DNA of 64,000 bases from Nodosilinea sp. WJT8-NPBG4 (GTDB lineage Bacteria > Cyanobacteriota > Cyanobacteriia > Phormidesmidales > Phormidesmidaceae), in contig JAHHHQ010000020.1 in NCBI GenBank assembly GCA_019359285.1, positions 1 through 64,000 on the forward strand, in the 5' to 3' direction. Shown here piece after piece: positions 32,708 through 40,584 of the stretch (its first letter is position 1; the number at the start of each line of letters is the position of its first letter). The notes under the pieces were generated by a model that had not been told where the DNA came from, searched no databases, and saw nothing but the letters and a program-made list of their open reading frames with translations. A program made the translations under genes and the position numbers.

Positions 32708-34408
32708 CTAGGAAACAGTCTGCGGCAAAGACAAAACCGATTGTCTTTGACTAGGGGTTAGGGTCGCCAGCCCTCGGTTAGCCGCGCTCAATACCGCCAA
32801 CAGCGAGGCCGTGACGATGCTGCTGTGAATGCCCACCCCGTGGATGGTGCCCTCTAGCCAGTCGGAGGCGATCTCGATCAGCGCGATCGCATCGGCATCA
32901 CTGCCGTGCCCAATGGCCCGCTCTTCGTAGCTGTGCACCCGAATGCCTAGATTTAGCGCATCTACAAAGGCGTCGATGGGGCCGTTGCCATGGCCTGCTC
33001 GGGTGAGCCTTACGTCGCTACATTCCAAGGTTGTGGAAATGGCCGATGGCGTTTCATCATCCTGCCAGTGGTGGCTGATGTATTTGAACGGCAAGTTGAC
33101 CCGCAGATACTCCTGCTCAAAGAGATCCCACAGCATGGGCGCGGTCATTTCTTTGCCGGTGGCATCCATAGCGCGCTGCACTATCTGGCTAAACTCAATC
33201 TGCAAGCGGCGGGGCAGGCTGAGGTTGTAGTCGCGCTCTAGCAAAAAGGCAATGCCTCCCTTGCCCGACTGGCTGTTCACTCGCACCACTGACTCGTAGG
33301 AGCGACCCAGGTCAGCAGGGTCGAGGGGCAGGTAGGGCATGTCCCACAGATCCTCTGGGTTGCGAGCCGCAAAGCCTTTGCGAATCGCATCCTGATGGGA
33401 GCCCGAAAATGCGGTGAACACCAGGTCGCCCACGTAGGGATGGCGGGGGTGAATGGGCAGCTGAGTGCAGTCTTCGACAATGCGAGCCACCTCGTTAATG
33501 TGCGAGAAATCTAGCCCTGGATGAATGCCTTGGGTGTAGAGGTTCAACGCCAGGGTGACGATATCGACATTTCCGGTGCGCTCGCCGTTGCCAAACAAGC
33601 AGCCCTCGACCCGGTCAGCCCCGGCCATTTGGCCCAGCTCGGCGGCGGCGATCGCACAGCCCCGATCGTTGTGGTTGTGCACGCTCAAATCGACGCTATC
33701 GCGGTAGGCGAGATGGCGGTCCATCCATTCCACCTGGTCAGCAAAGACGTTGGGGGTGGCGCTTTCCACCGTGGCGGGCAGGTTGATGATGGCTTTGCGA
33801 TCGGGCGTCGGCTGCCAAACTTCCAACACCGCGTTGCAAATATCTCGCGCAAACTCCAACTCGGTTTGCGAAAACACCTCCGGCGAATATTCAAAGCGCC
33901 ACTGGGTTGCAGCTTGCTCTGCCGCTAAGTCGCGGATCAGCGTAGCGGCGTTTACTGCCAATGCGATCGTTGCGGCTGAGTCGTTGCGAAACACTACCCG
34001 CCGAAACACCGGGGCCGTAGCGTTGTAGACGTGGACGATCGCCCGCTTGGCTCCCTCAAGGGAATCAAAGGTGCGGCGAATCAAGTCTTCCCGCGCCTGG
34101 GTTAACACCTGAATTTCCACGTCGTCAGGCACGCGGTCTTCTTCGAGCAGGCGGCGCACAAAGTTAAAGTCGGTCTCCGAAGCCGACGGAAACGCTACCT
34201 CAATTTCCTTAAAGCCGATCGCCACCAGTAGCTCAAACATGCGCAGCTTTTGCTCGACAGACATCGGCTCAATTAGCGCCTGGTTGCCGTCGCGCAGGTC
34301 AGTGCTGAGCCAGATTGGGGGTTTGGCGATCACCTGGCTAGGCCAAGTGCGATCCGGCAATGCGATCGACGCAAAGGGGCGATACTTTTCGGCGGGATTG
34401 GTCAACAT
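32708..34408 (-). CDS. leuA: 2-isopropylmalate synthase (type 2)
   Basis: 566 residues. LeuA condenses acetyl-CoA with 2-oxoisovalerate, the first committed step of leucine synthesis. The TIM-barrel domain opens [20 protein letters not shown] (metal-binding Asp), then [58 protein letters not shown] (two metal His) and [20 protein letters not shown]. The C-terminal regulatory LeuA dimer region contains [20 protein letters not shown] and the final [20 protein letters not shown], the leucine-sensing domain, so feedback inhibition is expected. Upstream, a promoter, a leucine-rich 27-codon frame and RNA hairpins suggest transcription attenuation. Confidence 0.95.
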   Translation of the reverse strand: MLTNPAEKYRPFASIALPDRTWPSQVIAKPPIWLSTDLRDGNQALIEPMSVEQKLRMFELLVAIGFKEIEVAFPSASETDFNFVRRLLEEDRVPDDVEIQVLTQAREDLIRRTFDSLEGAKRAIVHVYNATAPVFRRVVFRNDSAATIALAVNAATLIRDLAAEQAATQWRFEYSPEVFSQTELEFARDICNAVLEVWQPTPDRKAIINLPATVESATPNVFADQVEWMDRHLAYRDSVDLSVHNHNDRGCAIAAAELGQMAGADRVEGCLFGNGERTGNVDIVTLALNLYTQGIHPGLDFSHINEVARIVEDCTQLPIHPRHPYVGDLVFTAFSGSHQDAIRKGFAARNPEDLWDMPYLPLDPADLGRSYESVVRVNSQSGKGGIAFLLERDYNLSLPRRLQIEFSQIVQRAMDATGKEMTAPMLWDLFEQEYLRVNLPFKYISHHWQDDETPSAISTTLECSDVRLTRAGHGNGPIDAFVDALNLGIRVHSYEERAIGHGSDADAIALIEIASDWLEGTIHGVGIHSSIVTASLLAVLSAANRGLATLTPSQRQSVLSLPQTVS

Positions 34409-34434
34409 GGATTTTGTCTCTAAAATTTCAGCAG

Positions 34435-34495
34435 TAAAAAAGCTTGCCTAGTCACTGACTATGACAGGGGTGAGAAGAAGGGTTTTAGGGGCAAG
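34435..34495 (-). terminator. Possible attenuator terminator just before leuA
   Basis: On the minus strand CTTGCC (34490-34495) can pair with GGCAAG (34443-34448), which runs straight into CTTTTTTA. Just inside lies the small palindrome TAGTCAGTGACTA. The T tract ends about 25 bases before the leuA ATG. The stem is only six bp with a long loop, so its strength as a terminator is uncertain. Confidence 0.45.
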
Positions 34496-34499
34496 AAAG

Positions 34500-34545
34500 G
34501 GTTTCAGGTACAAGGTACAGGGTTGAAGGTGGGCCGTATACCCAA
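34500..34545. repeat. Dispersed palindromic repeat fragment in leuA leader
   Basis: Contains TTTCAGGTACAAGGTACAGG, closely similar to one arm of the element at 56765-56840. Its presence inside the leuA leader may be incidental. Confidence 0.4.
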
Positions 34546-34648
34546 TGCCCTGCACCCCGGTCGAGCCGGGTAACAGCACCTAAATTCCCCAGCGGTAGCT
34601 AGGTCTAAGGAAAACCTGTGACCTGGGGAGTCGAGCTATTCAGGGCAT
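34544..34648 (-). promoter_or_regulatory. Structured RNA element in the leuA leader
   Basis: On the minus strand ATGCCCTG (34641-34648) pairs perfectly with CAGGGCAT (34544-34551), closing a multi-branch structure. Inside are CTCCCCAG / CTGGGGA enclosing GGTC(N14)GACC, and the hairpin CCCGG-CTCGA-CCGGG. I cannot match it to a riboswitch class I know. It lies between the leucine-rich leader frame and leuA. Pairings are by eye. Confidence 0.5.
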
Positions 34649-34667
34649 TTCGCCTTTATTTCAAAAT

Positions 34668-34751
34668 TTAGTTGCGCCCAAGGCGCAGCAGCAGTCCCAG
34701 CCCTAGTAGCAGGCTGAAGAGAGGAGCGAGGGATAGCTGCAAAGACAACAT
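34668..34751 (-). CDS. Putative leucine-rich leader peptide of leuA
   Basis: 27 codons plus stop. The peptide is MLSLQLSLAPLFSLLLGL followed by nine more residues ending RLGRN; 13 of 27 are leucine, including two LLL triplets. It starts about 29 bases after a predicted transcription start, on the leuA strand, 260 bases before leuA. This is the arrangement of enterobacterial leuL leader peptides, in which ribosome stalling on Leu codons controls a terminator. Leu codons are mixed (CTG 5, CTA 3, TTG 2, CTC 2, CTT 1). No strong Shine-Dalgarno is seen. The alternative is an unknown tiny membrane protein, since the sequence is also a plausible helix. Confidence 0.5.
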   Translation of the reverse strand: MLSLQLSLAPLFSLLLGLGLLLRLGRN

Positions 34752-34786
34752 CGAACGGGGATGGCGCAAGATTGCACAACACACGC

Positions 34787-34815
34787 ATAGTAACTGCGTT
34801 GCAAAGCAGCGTCAA
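34787..34815 (-). promoter_or_regulatory. Predicted promoter of the leuA leader transcript
   Basis: On the minus strand TTGACG (34810-34815) and TACTAT (34787-34792) are separated by exactly 17 bases, a good sigma-70 type promoter. Transcription would start near 34780 and cover the leucine-rich frame, the structured element and leuA. Confidence 0.65.
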
Positions 34816-35059
34816 GGGCTGGGGTGTCGCGATCGCAAGGATCGGCGGGGATCGCTCTAGGCAGGATGGGGCAAGGGCGCGATCGCAGAACCAGGAAATA
34901 TTAACTAGGGGTTAATTTAACTCAGCCCAGTTGATAGCGCGCACACCACTTATTAGTGACAATAGAAGTCGGGGATCTCGCTCCTTTCGATTGACTGAGC
35001 GGTTAGCCGGGGCAACATCTAGCCCTTGTTAACTCAAGCTGCTATTTTTGGCTGTTTTC

Positions 35060-35093
35060 AGCCCCCTGCGTCTACTCATGCAGGGGGCTTTGT
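35060..35093 (+). terminator. GC-rich hairpin upstream of the antiporter gene
   Basis: AGCCCCCTGC and GCAGGGGGCT make a perfect 10-bp stem with a 10-base loop, followed by TTGT. It stands 40 bases before the antiporter start. It could end a short unrecognised transcript from the 34830-35050 region or act in the 5' leader of the antiporter mRNA. Confidence 0.5.
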
Positions 35094-35131
35094 AAGACGT
35101 TCTAATTTTCAATGCCCTAACGTGATCCTGT

Positions 35132-36883
35132 ATGACCGCTGAACCGAACTTTGTCCTCGATTTAACCCTGGCCCTGGGGGCCTCTGCTATTGGCGGCTAT
35201 ATTGCCCATCGACTCAAACAACCGGCGCTGTTGGGCTACCTCGTTACCGGGCTGGTCATTGGCCCCTTTGGCCTGGGGCTACAAACCGATGTGGAGCAAA
35301 TTCAGGGTCTGGCGGAGGTGGGCATTGCCTTTTTGCTGTTTGCCCTAGGGGTCGAGTTTTCACTGACAGAGCTCAAGCGAGTCAAAGATATCGCCCTCAA
35401 GGGCAGCTTTTTGCAGATAGGGCTGACCACGCTGCTAGTGTGCTCGGTGTCGCTGCTGTCGGGCACGGCCAACTCCCCGCTTCAGGGCTTTTTTTTGGGG
35501 TTGGTGCTATCGCTATCTTCTACGGCGGTGGTGCTCAAAACCCTCACCGATCGCGGTGAAACTGCCACCGTGCATGGCCAGGTGATGCTGGGGCTGCTGA
35601 TTTCCCAAGACATTGCCCTGGGGCTGATGCTGGCGGTGCTGCCGGTGCTCAACCAGCCCGATGCCCTGGGGCCAGCGCTGGCGATCGCAGCGCTCAAGTT
35701 TGGGCTGTTTTTGGCGGGGGCGATCGCCCTGGGACGCTGGGTAGTGCCCCAGCTAATTCAGCACATTGCCGCCACTGAGAGCAGCGAGCTGTTTTTGCTC
35801 ACCGTGGTCGCCCTCTGCCTAAGCGTTGCCTGGATCACCTCATTCCTGGGCCTTTCGATCGCCATGGGGGCCTTCGTCGCTGGCCTGATGATTTCTGAAA
35901 TCGACTACGCCGACCAGGCTTTGGGCAAGATTTTACCCCTGCGTGACACCTTTGCCTGCCTGTTTTTTGCCTCCATCGGCATGCTGATCGACCCCCATCT
36001 GATCCTCAGCGACCTGGGCAGAATTTTGGAGCTGGTGGCGCTGATTATGGTGGGCAAGGCGCTGATTATTTTGCCGATTGTGCTGGGGTTTGGCTATTCG
36101 CTGAAAACGGCCGTGAGGGCGAGCTTTGGGCTCAACCAAATTGGTGAATTTTCCTTTGTGCTAGCGCTGATGGGGCTAGAGCTCGGGCTGATTAACGAGG
36201 AGCGCTACTCCCTGCTGCTGGGCACGATTGCTATTTCCCTCATGCTCACCCCGCTGTGGATTAACCTGGCCCCCAAGGTATCTGACTGGTTGCACAATCT
36301 GCCGGTGGTGAAAGACTTTCTCGACCAGGCTGAAGAACCCAAACTGCTGTCGGTACCTGGCGATATTCACGACCACGTGATTGTGGCGGGCTATGGCCGG
36401 GTGGGCGAGGTGCTGGTCAATGTGCTGCTCAGCCGAGGCTATTCGGTGCTGGTGGTCGAAAACAGCGAAACCGCGATTCAGCGCCTGCGCAACCGCCATG
36501 CGCCCCTGGTGCAAATTCCCTTTGTCTACGGCGATGCCGACAGCGAGCTGGTGCTAGAGAAAACCTCTCTAGAAACCGCTAAGGCCCTGGCTATTACTCT
36601 GCCTGACCCAACGACGACCCGCCTAGTGCTGCAACGGGCGCTGCTTAGAGCCCCTGAGCTGGATATCATTGCGCGATCGCACAACAACGAAGAGATTGAC
36701 GTGCTCACCCAGCTGGGTGCCAGGGAGGTGGTGCAGCCTGAGTTTGAGGCGGCCCTAGAGCTGGGCTCTCACGTGCTAAATACTCTGGGCGAAAAGTCGG
36801 TCGAAATTCAGGCCGTGCTGGATTGGATTCGTCAGGATCGCTACCGCAGTATTCGCCCAGCGGTTCAGGTGGGTGAGGGGTAA
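35132..36883 (+). CDS. Kef-type cation/proton antiporter with TrkA-N domain
   Basis: 583 residues. Residues about 1-385 form a 12-13-helix CPA2 transporter (LALGASAIGGYIAHRLKQPA, GYLVTGLVIGPFGLG, LAEVGIAFLLFALGVEFSL, LVLSLSSTAVVLKTLTDRG, LLISQDIALGLMLAVLPVL). Residues about 405-525 are an NAD-binding regulator of K+ conductance (HVIVAGYGRVGEVLVNVLL, YSVLVVENSETAIQRL, VYGDADSELVLEKT). Such proteins exchange K+ or Na+ for H+ across the membrane and are gated by nucleotide. It is YbaL/RosB-like rather than glutathione-gated KefC, by length. The G-rich array starts within its last codons. Confidence 0.9.
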   Translation: MTAEPNFVLDLTLALGASAIGGYIAHRLKQPALLGYLVTGLVIGPFGLGLQTDVEQIQGLAEVGIAFLLFALGVEFSLTELKRVKDIALKGSFLQIGLTTLLVCSVSLLSGTANSPLQGFFLGLVLSLSSTAVVLKTLTDRGETATVHGQVMLGLLISQDIALGLMLAVLPVLNQPDALGPALAIAALKFGLFLAGAIALGRWVVPQLIQHIAATESSELFLLTVVALCLSVAWITSFLGLSIAMGAFVAGLMISEIDYADQALGKILPLRDTFACLFFASIGMLIDPHLILSDLGRILELVALIMVGKALIILPIVLGFGYSLKTAVRASFGLNQIGEFSFVLALMGLELGLINEERYSLLLGTIAISLMLTPLWINLAPKVSDWLHNLPVVKDFLDQAEEPKLLSVPGDIHDHVIVAGYGRVGEVLVNVLLSRGYSVLVVENSETAIQRLRNRHAPLVQIPFVYGDADSELVLEKTSLETAKALAITLPDPTTTRLVLQRALLRAPELDIIARSHNNEEIDVLTQLGAREVVQPEFEAALELGSHVLNTLGEKSVEIQAVLDWIRQDRYRSIRPAVQVGEG

Positions 36884-36926
36884 TGGGTGGATGGGTAGTG
36901 GGTGGTGGGTAGACGGGTAGTGGGGG
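36871..36926 (+). repeat. G-run array (potential G-quadruplexes) at the 3' end of the antiporter gene
   Basis: Eight runs of three or more G occur in 56 bases, separated by two to six bases (units such as GGGTAGTGGGTGGTGGGTAG). It spans the stop codon of the antiporter gene. The regular GGGT spacing looks like a slippage-generated simple repeat. Confidence 0.8.
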
Positions 36927-37054
36927 TGTTGAAAACAGGATTGGTTTAAAGCGGCTTCAGGAGTGCTGCGGTAGGGTGGTCTAAAATGTATTTAGCCATC
37001 TACAGAGGGCACTTAAGTCGGTATGGTGCAGGCGTCTTCTCCAACTAGCGCTGA

Positions 37055-37363
37055 ATGAAATCTTTTCCTGAAATTCAAAGGCAGTTGGAGGCAGGGAAGT
37101 TTGAGTTTACACGCCATGCCTTCAAGAGAACAATCGAGCGAAACATTAGCGACCGCGAGATTTGTGAAACAGCAAGCAATCTGGAAATTATTGAGGATTA
37201 CCCAGATGATAAATATTCTCCTAGTTGCTTAGTTCTAGGGTTCACAAATGCCCAACGTGCTTTACATATACAGATATCGCGAATGGAATCGGATGTGGTG
37301 AGAATTGTCACCATCTACGAGCCGGATGAGATAAGTTGGATCAACTTTAGAACTCGGAGGTGA
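37055..37363 (+). CDS. DUF4258 protein, probable toxin of a MqsR/A-like pair
   Basis: 102 residues: KSFPEIQRQLEAGKFEFTRH, AFKRTIERNISDREICETAS, NLEIIEDYPDDKYSPSCLVL, then LHIQISRMESDVVRIVTIYE and a basic end. The FTRHAFKRTIERNIS block with its His and basic residues is the DUF4258 signature, a RelE/BrnT-like RNase-type fold. The stop overlaps the start of a small zinc-finger protein gene, the gene order of MqsR-MqsA where toxin precedes antitoxin. Toxicity is inferred from context. Confidence 0.8.
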   Translation: MKSFPEIQRQLEAGKFEFTRHAFKRTIERNISDREICETASNLEIIEDYPDDKYSPSCLVLGFTNAQRALHIQISRMESDVVRIVTIYEPDEISWINFRTRR

Positions 37364-37608
37364 TGATGTTTCAATGTCACGTTTGCGGCTCTAAGGAGTC
37401 AAGCAAAATTTATACAACTGAAGTTTTTCGCCTAGGTGATAAATTTTACTTGGTTGAAAATATCCCGGCTACAGTGTGTGAAAACTGTGGAGAAGAGGTG
37501 TTTAGTCGAGAAGCGACAGAGAACGTTCGTGCGATGCTACACGGGGAAAGCGAACCTAGCCGATCGATCGCAGTTGATGTCTTTGCCTATCGACCTAAAG
37601 CATCTTAA
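37360..37608 (+). CDS. YgiT-type zinc-finger protein, probable MqsA-like antitoxin
   Basis: 82 residues. CHVCGSKES (CxxC) and CENCGEEVFSREATENV (CxxC) form the two-CxxC zinc-binding domain at the N-terminus of MqsA/YgiT antitoxins. The C-terminal helix-turn-helix of full-length MqsA is absent, so this is the short form that probably blocks the toxin but may not bind DNA. The start overlaps the DUF4258 stop (ATGA). The earlier of two adjacent ATG codons is used. Confidence 0.8.
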   Translation: MMMFQCHVCGSKESSKIYTTEVFRLGDKFYLVENIPATVCENCGEEVFSREATENVRAMLHGESEPSRSIAVDVFAYRPKAS

Positions 37609-37618
37609 CTAAACGACT

Positions 37619-39529
37619 TTACTTATAACTGCGCTGGGTGAGCTGCACATTCTCAAAATCGAGAGTTTCCCGATGCAGTTGGGGCATCCGCCCTTCCCCT
37701 GCATACTCCCACGCCGCCACAAAGGCAAAGTGCTCGTCGTCGCGCTTAGCCTCGCCATCGGGAGTTTGATACTCTTCGCGAAAGTGACCGCCGCAGGATT
37801 CTTCCCGTTGCAGAGCATCGCGGGCCATCAGCTCTGCCAGGTCGATAAAGTCGGCCACGCGCCCGGCAAACTCCAGGTTTTTGTTTAGGGTGTTGGCTTC
37901 CCCAGGAATTTTGAGGTTTTGCCAAAACTCAGCCCGCAGGTCTTGAATCTGGGCGATCGCACTCTCCAGCCCCTCACGATTGCGCGCCATGCCCACCTGA
38001 TCCCACACAATGCGGCCCAGCTCGCGATGAAACTCCATCACCGTCTTGCTACCCTGAATGCTCAGCAGCTTGGTAATGCGGGCCTTGGCGCTGGCTTCCG
38101 CCTCCCCAAAAGCATCGTCGTTGGTGCTCACAGCGGGGAAAGACTGCCCTGCAATGTAGTCGCCCAGCGTGTAGGGAATCACAAAGTAGCCATCCGCTAA
38201 CCCCTGCATCAGCGCACTCGCCCCAAGCCGGTTCGCGCCGTGGTCAGAGAAATTTGCTTCACCCAGCACAAACAAACCGGGGATTGTGCTCATCAGGTGG
38301 TAGTCAACCCACAACCCACCCATGGTGTAGTGCACAGCGGGATAGATGCGCATGGGCGTCTCGTAGGGGTTCTCACCCGAGATCCGCTGGTACATGTCGA
38401 ACAGATTGCCGTAGCGGGCGGCGATAGTGTCACGGCCTTGGGCTGCGATCGCGTCCCGAAAATCCAGATACACTGCTAGCCCAGTCTCTCCTACACCGCG
38501 CCCCTCGTCAGTCATCGCCTTAGAGTTGCGCGAGGCCACGTCACGGGGCACCAGGTTGCCGAAGGCAGGGTAGCGGGTCTCTAAGTAATAGTCACGCTCG
38601 CCATCGGGAATGTCGTCAGGATGGCGAGTATCCCCAGCCTTCAGTGGCACCCACACTCGCCCATCGTTACGCAATCCCTCGCTCATCAGCGTGAGTTTAG
38701 ACTGATAATCGCCCGACACCGGAATGCAGGTGGGATGAATCTGCGTGTAGCAGGGGTTGGCAAAGTAGGCCCCGCGCCGATGGCAGCGCCAGGCTGCCGT
38801 CACGTTGGAGTTCTTGGCGTTGGTCGAGAGGTAATAGACGTTGCCGTAGCCCCCAGTACACAACAGCACCGCATCCCCAGCGTAGCGCTCCAACTCCCCC
38901 GTTACCAGGTTGCGCACCACAATGCCCCGCGCCTTACCGTCAGCTACCACCAGCTCCAGCATTTCGCGGCGAGCATACACCTCGATCTTGCCTGCCTGCA
39001 CCATGCGCATCATGGCGCTATAGGCCCCCAGCAACAGCTGCTGCCCCGTTTGCCCCTTGGCGTAAAACGTGCGCGACACCTGGGCACCGCCAAAGGAGCG
39101 GTTGTCGAGCAGGCCACCGTATTCCCGCGCGAAGGGCACGCCCTGGGCCACGCATTGGTCGATAATGCCGCTGCTGATTTCCGCCAAGCGATGCACATTG
39201 GCCTCACGAGAGCGGTAGTCGCCGCCTTTGATGGTGTCGTAGAACAGCCGCCACACGCTGTCGCCGTCGTTGGTGTAGTTTTTGGTGGCGTTGATGCCCC
39301 CCTGGGCAGCAATGCTGTGGGCGCGGCGCGGCGAGTCTTGAATGCAGAAGCTTTTGACGTTGTAGCCCAGCTCGGCCAGGGTCGCCGCTGCCGAGGCCCC
39401 CGCTAGCCCGGTGCCGACAATCAGAATGGTGTGTTTGGCCTTATTTTTGGGACTGACTAGGCGGCAGTGATCCTTAAAATCGCTCCATTTTTGATTGAGC
39501 GGGCCAGCGGGAATGCGGGGGTCGAGCAT
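37619..39529 (-). CDS. sdhA: Succinate dehydrogenase/fumarate reductase flavoprotein subunit
   Basis: 636 residues. SdhA oxidises succinate to fumarate using covalently bound FAD. The Rossmann motif is [37 protein letters not shown] contains the FAD-attaching His; [18 protein letters not shown] is the second FAD block; [18 protein letters not shown] and GDARAEFW-type helical capping region follow the family. The large form resembles the epsilonproteobacterial/Bacillus type of enzyme partnered with a di-haem cytochrome b. That SdhC subunit is encoded on the same strand about 11 kb away (50517-51251); the iron-sulfur subunit gene is not in the window. Confidence 0.95.
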   Translation of the reverse strand: MLDPRIPAGPLNQKWSDFKDHCRLVSPKNKAKHTILIVGTGLAGASAAATLAELGYNVKSFCIQDSPRRAHSIAAQGGINATKNYTNDGDSVWRLFYDTIKGGDYRSREANVHRLAEISSGIIDQCVAQGVPFAREYGGLLDNRSFGGAQVSRTFYAKGQTGQQLLLGAYSAMMRMVQAGKIEVYARREMLELVVADGKARGIVVRNLVTGELERYAGDAVLLCTGGYGNVYYLSTNAKNSNVTAAWRCHRRGAYFANPCYTQIHPTCIPVSGDYQSKLTLMSEGLRNDGRVWVPLKAGDTRHPDDIPDGERDYYLETRYPAFGNLVPRDVASRNSKAMTDEGRGVGETGLAVYLDFRDAIAAQGRDTIAARYGNLFDMYQRISGENPYETPMRIYPAVHYTMGGLWVDYHLMSTIPGLFVLGEANFSDHGANRLGASALMQGLADGYFVIPYTLGDYIAGQSFPAVSTNDDAFGEAEASAKARITKLLSIQGSKTVMEFHRELGRIVWDQVGMARNREGLESAIAQIQDLRAEFWQNLKIPGEANTLNKNLEFAGRVADFIDLAELMARDALQREESCGGHFREEYQTPDGEAKRDDEHFAFVAAWEYAGEGRMPQLHRETLDFENVQLTQRSYK

Positions 39530-39634
39530 GGGGATGTGGGGAAGATGAGGCGCGGCTTATGCCTTTATTTTAGACCTGTCGGCCTGTTCACGATGGCGCA
39601 TGGCTCAGCCACAGTTGCACCATGATGTTGAATG

Positions 39635-39955
39635 CTACGGCACTTGCACAAAACTCACTTGCCCAGCGATCGCATTATTGATTGTCGATTCAATCAAGGC
39701 TGCCTTTTGCTTGATGCGTGGCCAGCTTGTTGTACTCAGCACGACAACAGCAAATTTTCTGGTACTCAGATTCTGTTGATACCGCAGGTTCTGGTCGGTA
39801 GTTACAAAAACTTCGAAGCCTTCTACCTCAGCCGCATCTAGCAGCTCACCATTGCGCAACGTAGCCCAACCTTTTTCGTAGGTCGTAACAACGGCATGAC
39901 TACGCAGGCGAGACCTGAGCGGTACGGGAGTACCTTGGTCAAACAAAATACGCAT
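39635..39955 (-). CDS. DUF5615 PIN-like protein, probable toxin
   Basis: 106 residues: MRILFDQGTPVPLRSRLRSH begins with the acidic ILFDQ(N) strand of PIN-like DUF5615 proteins; GWATLRNGELLDAAEVEGFE, VFVTTDQNLRYQQNLSTRKF and VVVLSTTSWPRIK complete the fold with further acidic residues (ELLD, TTDQN). PIN-like members are metal-dependent RNases. It directly follows a DUF433 gene with no gap, a common toxin-antitoxin-like pair in cyanobacteria. Confidence 0.85.
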   Translation of the reverse strand: MRILFDQGTPVPLRSRLRSHAVVTTYEKGWATLRNGELLDAAEVEGFEVFVTTDQNLRYQQNLSTRKFAVVVLSTTSWPRIKQKAALIESTINNAIAGQVSFVQVP

Positions 39956-40174
39956 CTAGGCAGCCGCTGCGCTGCGAGCTACGTGTTCAAGCACGGCCCG
40001 AACCTGCTCAATCGTTACACCAGGGAACCATTGAACGAATTCCCCAGCGTTGCTACCGTCTTCCAGATTCTCGAATAGGGCCGATACTGCTACACGCGTT
40101 CCGCAAAAAAGCCAAGCCCCGCTAACACGCTGTGGGTCTCGCTCAACGGCTGGGCAAGTAGACCAATCGATCAT
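39956..40174 (-). CDS. DUF433 protein, probable antitoxin
   Basis: 72 residues: CPAVERDPQRVSGAWLFCGT, RVAVSALFENLEDGSNAGEF, VQWFPGVTIEQVRAVLEHVA. This is the DUF433 helix-turn-helix-like pattern (R.P.V.GTR..V..L...L..G....E....FP.L....V...L). It precedes and abuts the DUF5615 gene, consistent with antitoxin-first order and autoregulation. Confidence 0.85.
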   Translation of the reverse strand: MIDWSTCPAVERDPQRVSGAWLFCGTRVAVSALFENLEDGSNAGEFVQWFPGVTIEQVRAVLEHVARSAAAA

Positions 40175-40584
40175 GGTTATGTCAAATGCATTGCCACACT
40201 CGCTATTCTATCCCTGCTATTTGATCCAGAGCATTGCTCTGGTGCGGTTGTTCGTCAAGGTTGACTGCAAGTAAGGGGTAAGGCTGGGCGATCGCACTCT
40301 CCCTACGCAAGCTTCGCTCCACTTACGATCGCACTCCCTCCAACCTCCCAAGGCTCACCCCTGAGCTTCCGAAGCTGACGTACGAGCTTTCAGAGCTGAC
40401 CCACGAACTCTCAAAGCTGAGGCATGAGCCTCAGAAGCGGACACGCGAACCTCAGAAGCCGACGCATGGGCTTCCAAAGCTCGATCGAGGAAAAATTAGT
40501 GTTCGCTCAGATCCTCCATTCGATATAAACGTGATGTCGTATGGCTCGCCAAGATCAAGCTGTAGGCCCTGGGAAGGTGATGCG
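40175..40584. other. Intergenic region before rtcB
   Basis: About 410 bases. Apart from the 21-bp repeats it holds the presumed promoter of the RNA-repair operon; GATATAAACG near 40520 is a possible -10 region. No sigma-54 type GG-N10-GC element was noticed, although rtcBA operons in enterobacteria are sigma-54 driven. Confidence 0.4.
40363..40484. repeat. 21-bp degenerate tandem repeat, left edge of the RNA-repair block
   Basis: About 5.8 units of 21 bases, for example GAGCTTCCGAAGCTGACGTA(C), each with GA(A/G)C(T/C)(T/C)NCNNAAGCNGA. They begin at 40363, 40384, 40405, 40426, 40447 and 40468. The period equals seven codons but no gene spans them. Confidence 0.8.

Noticed and set aside
34544..34648. 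Known riboswitch (c-di-AMP, cobalamin or glutamine class) before leuA
   Set aside because: Some GGGGAA/GGTG-like pieces resemble these cores, but the defining conserved blocks and their order are missing.
38621..39406. 261-codon plus-strand frame opposite sdhA
   Set aside because: Antisense shadow of a strongly coding gene; no recognisable protein.
40363..40484. Possible CRISPR array
   Set aside because: Period is 21 bases with no conserved-repeat/unique-spacer alternation; it is a minisatellite. No cas genes anywhere in the window.
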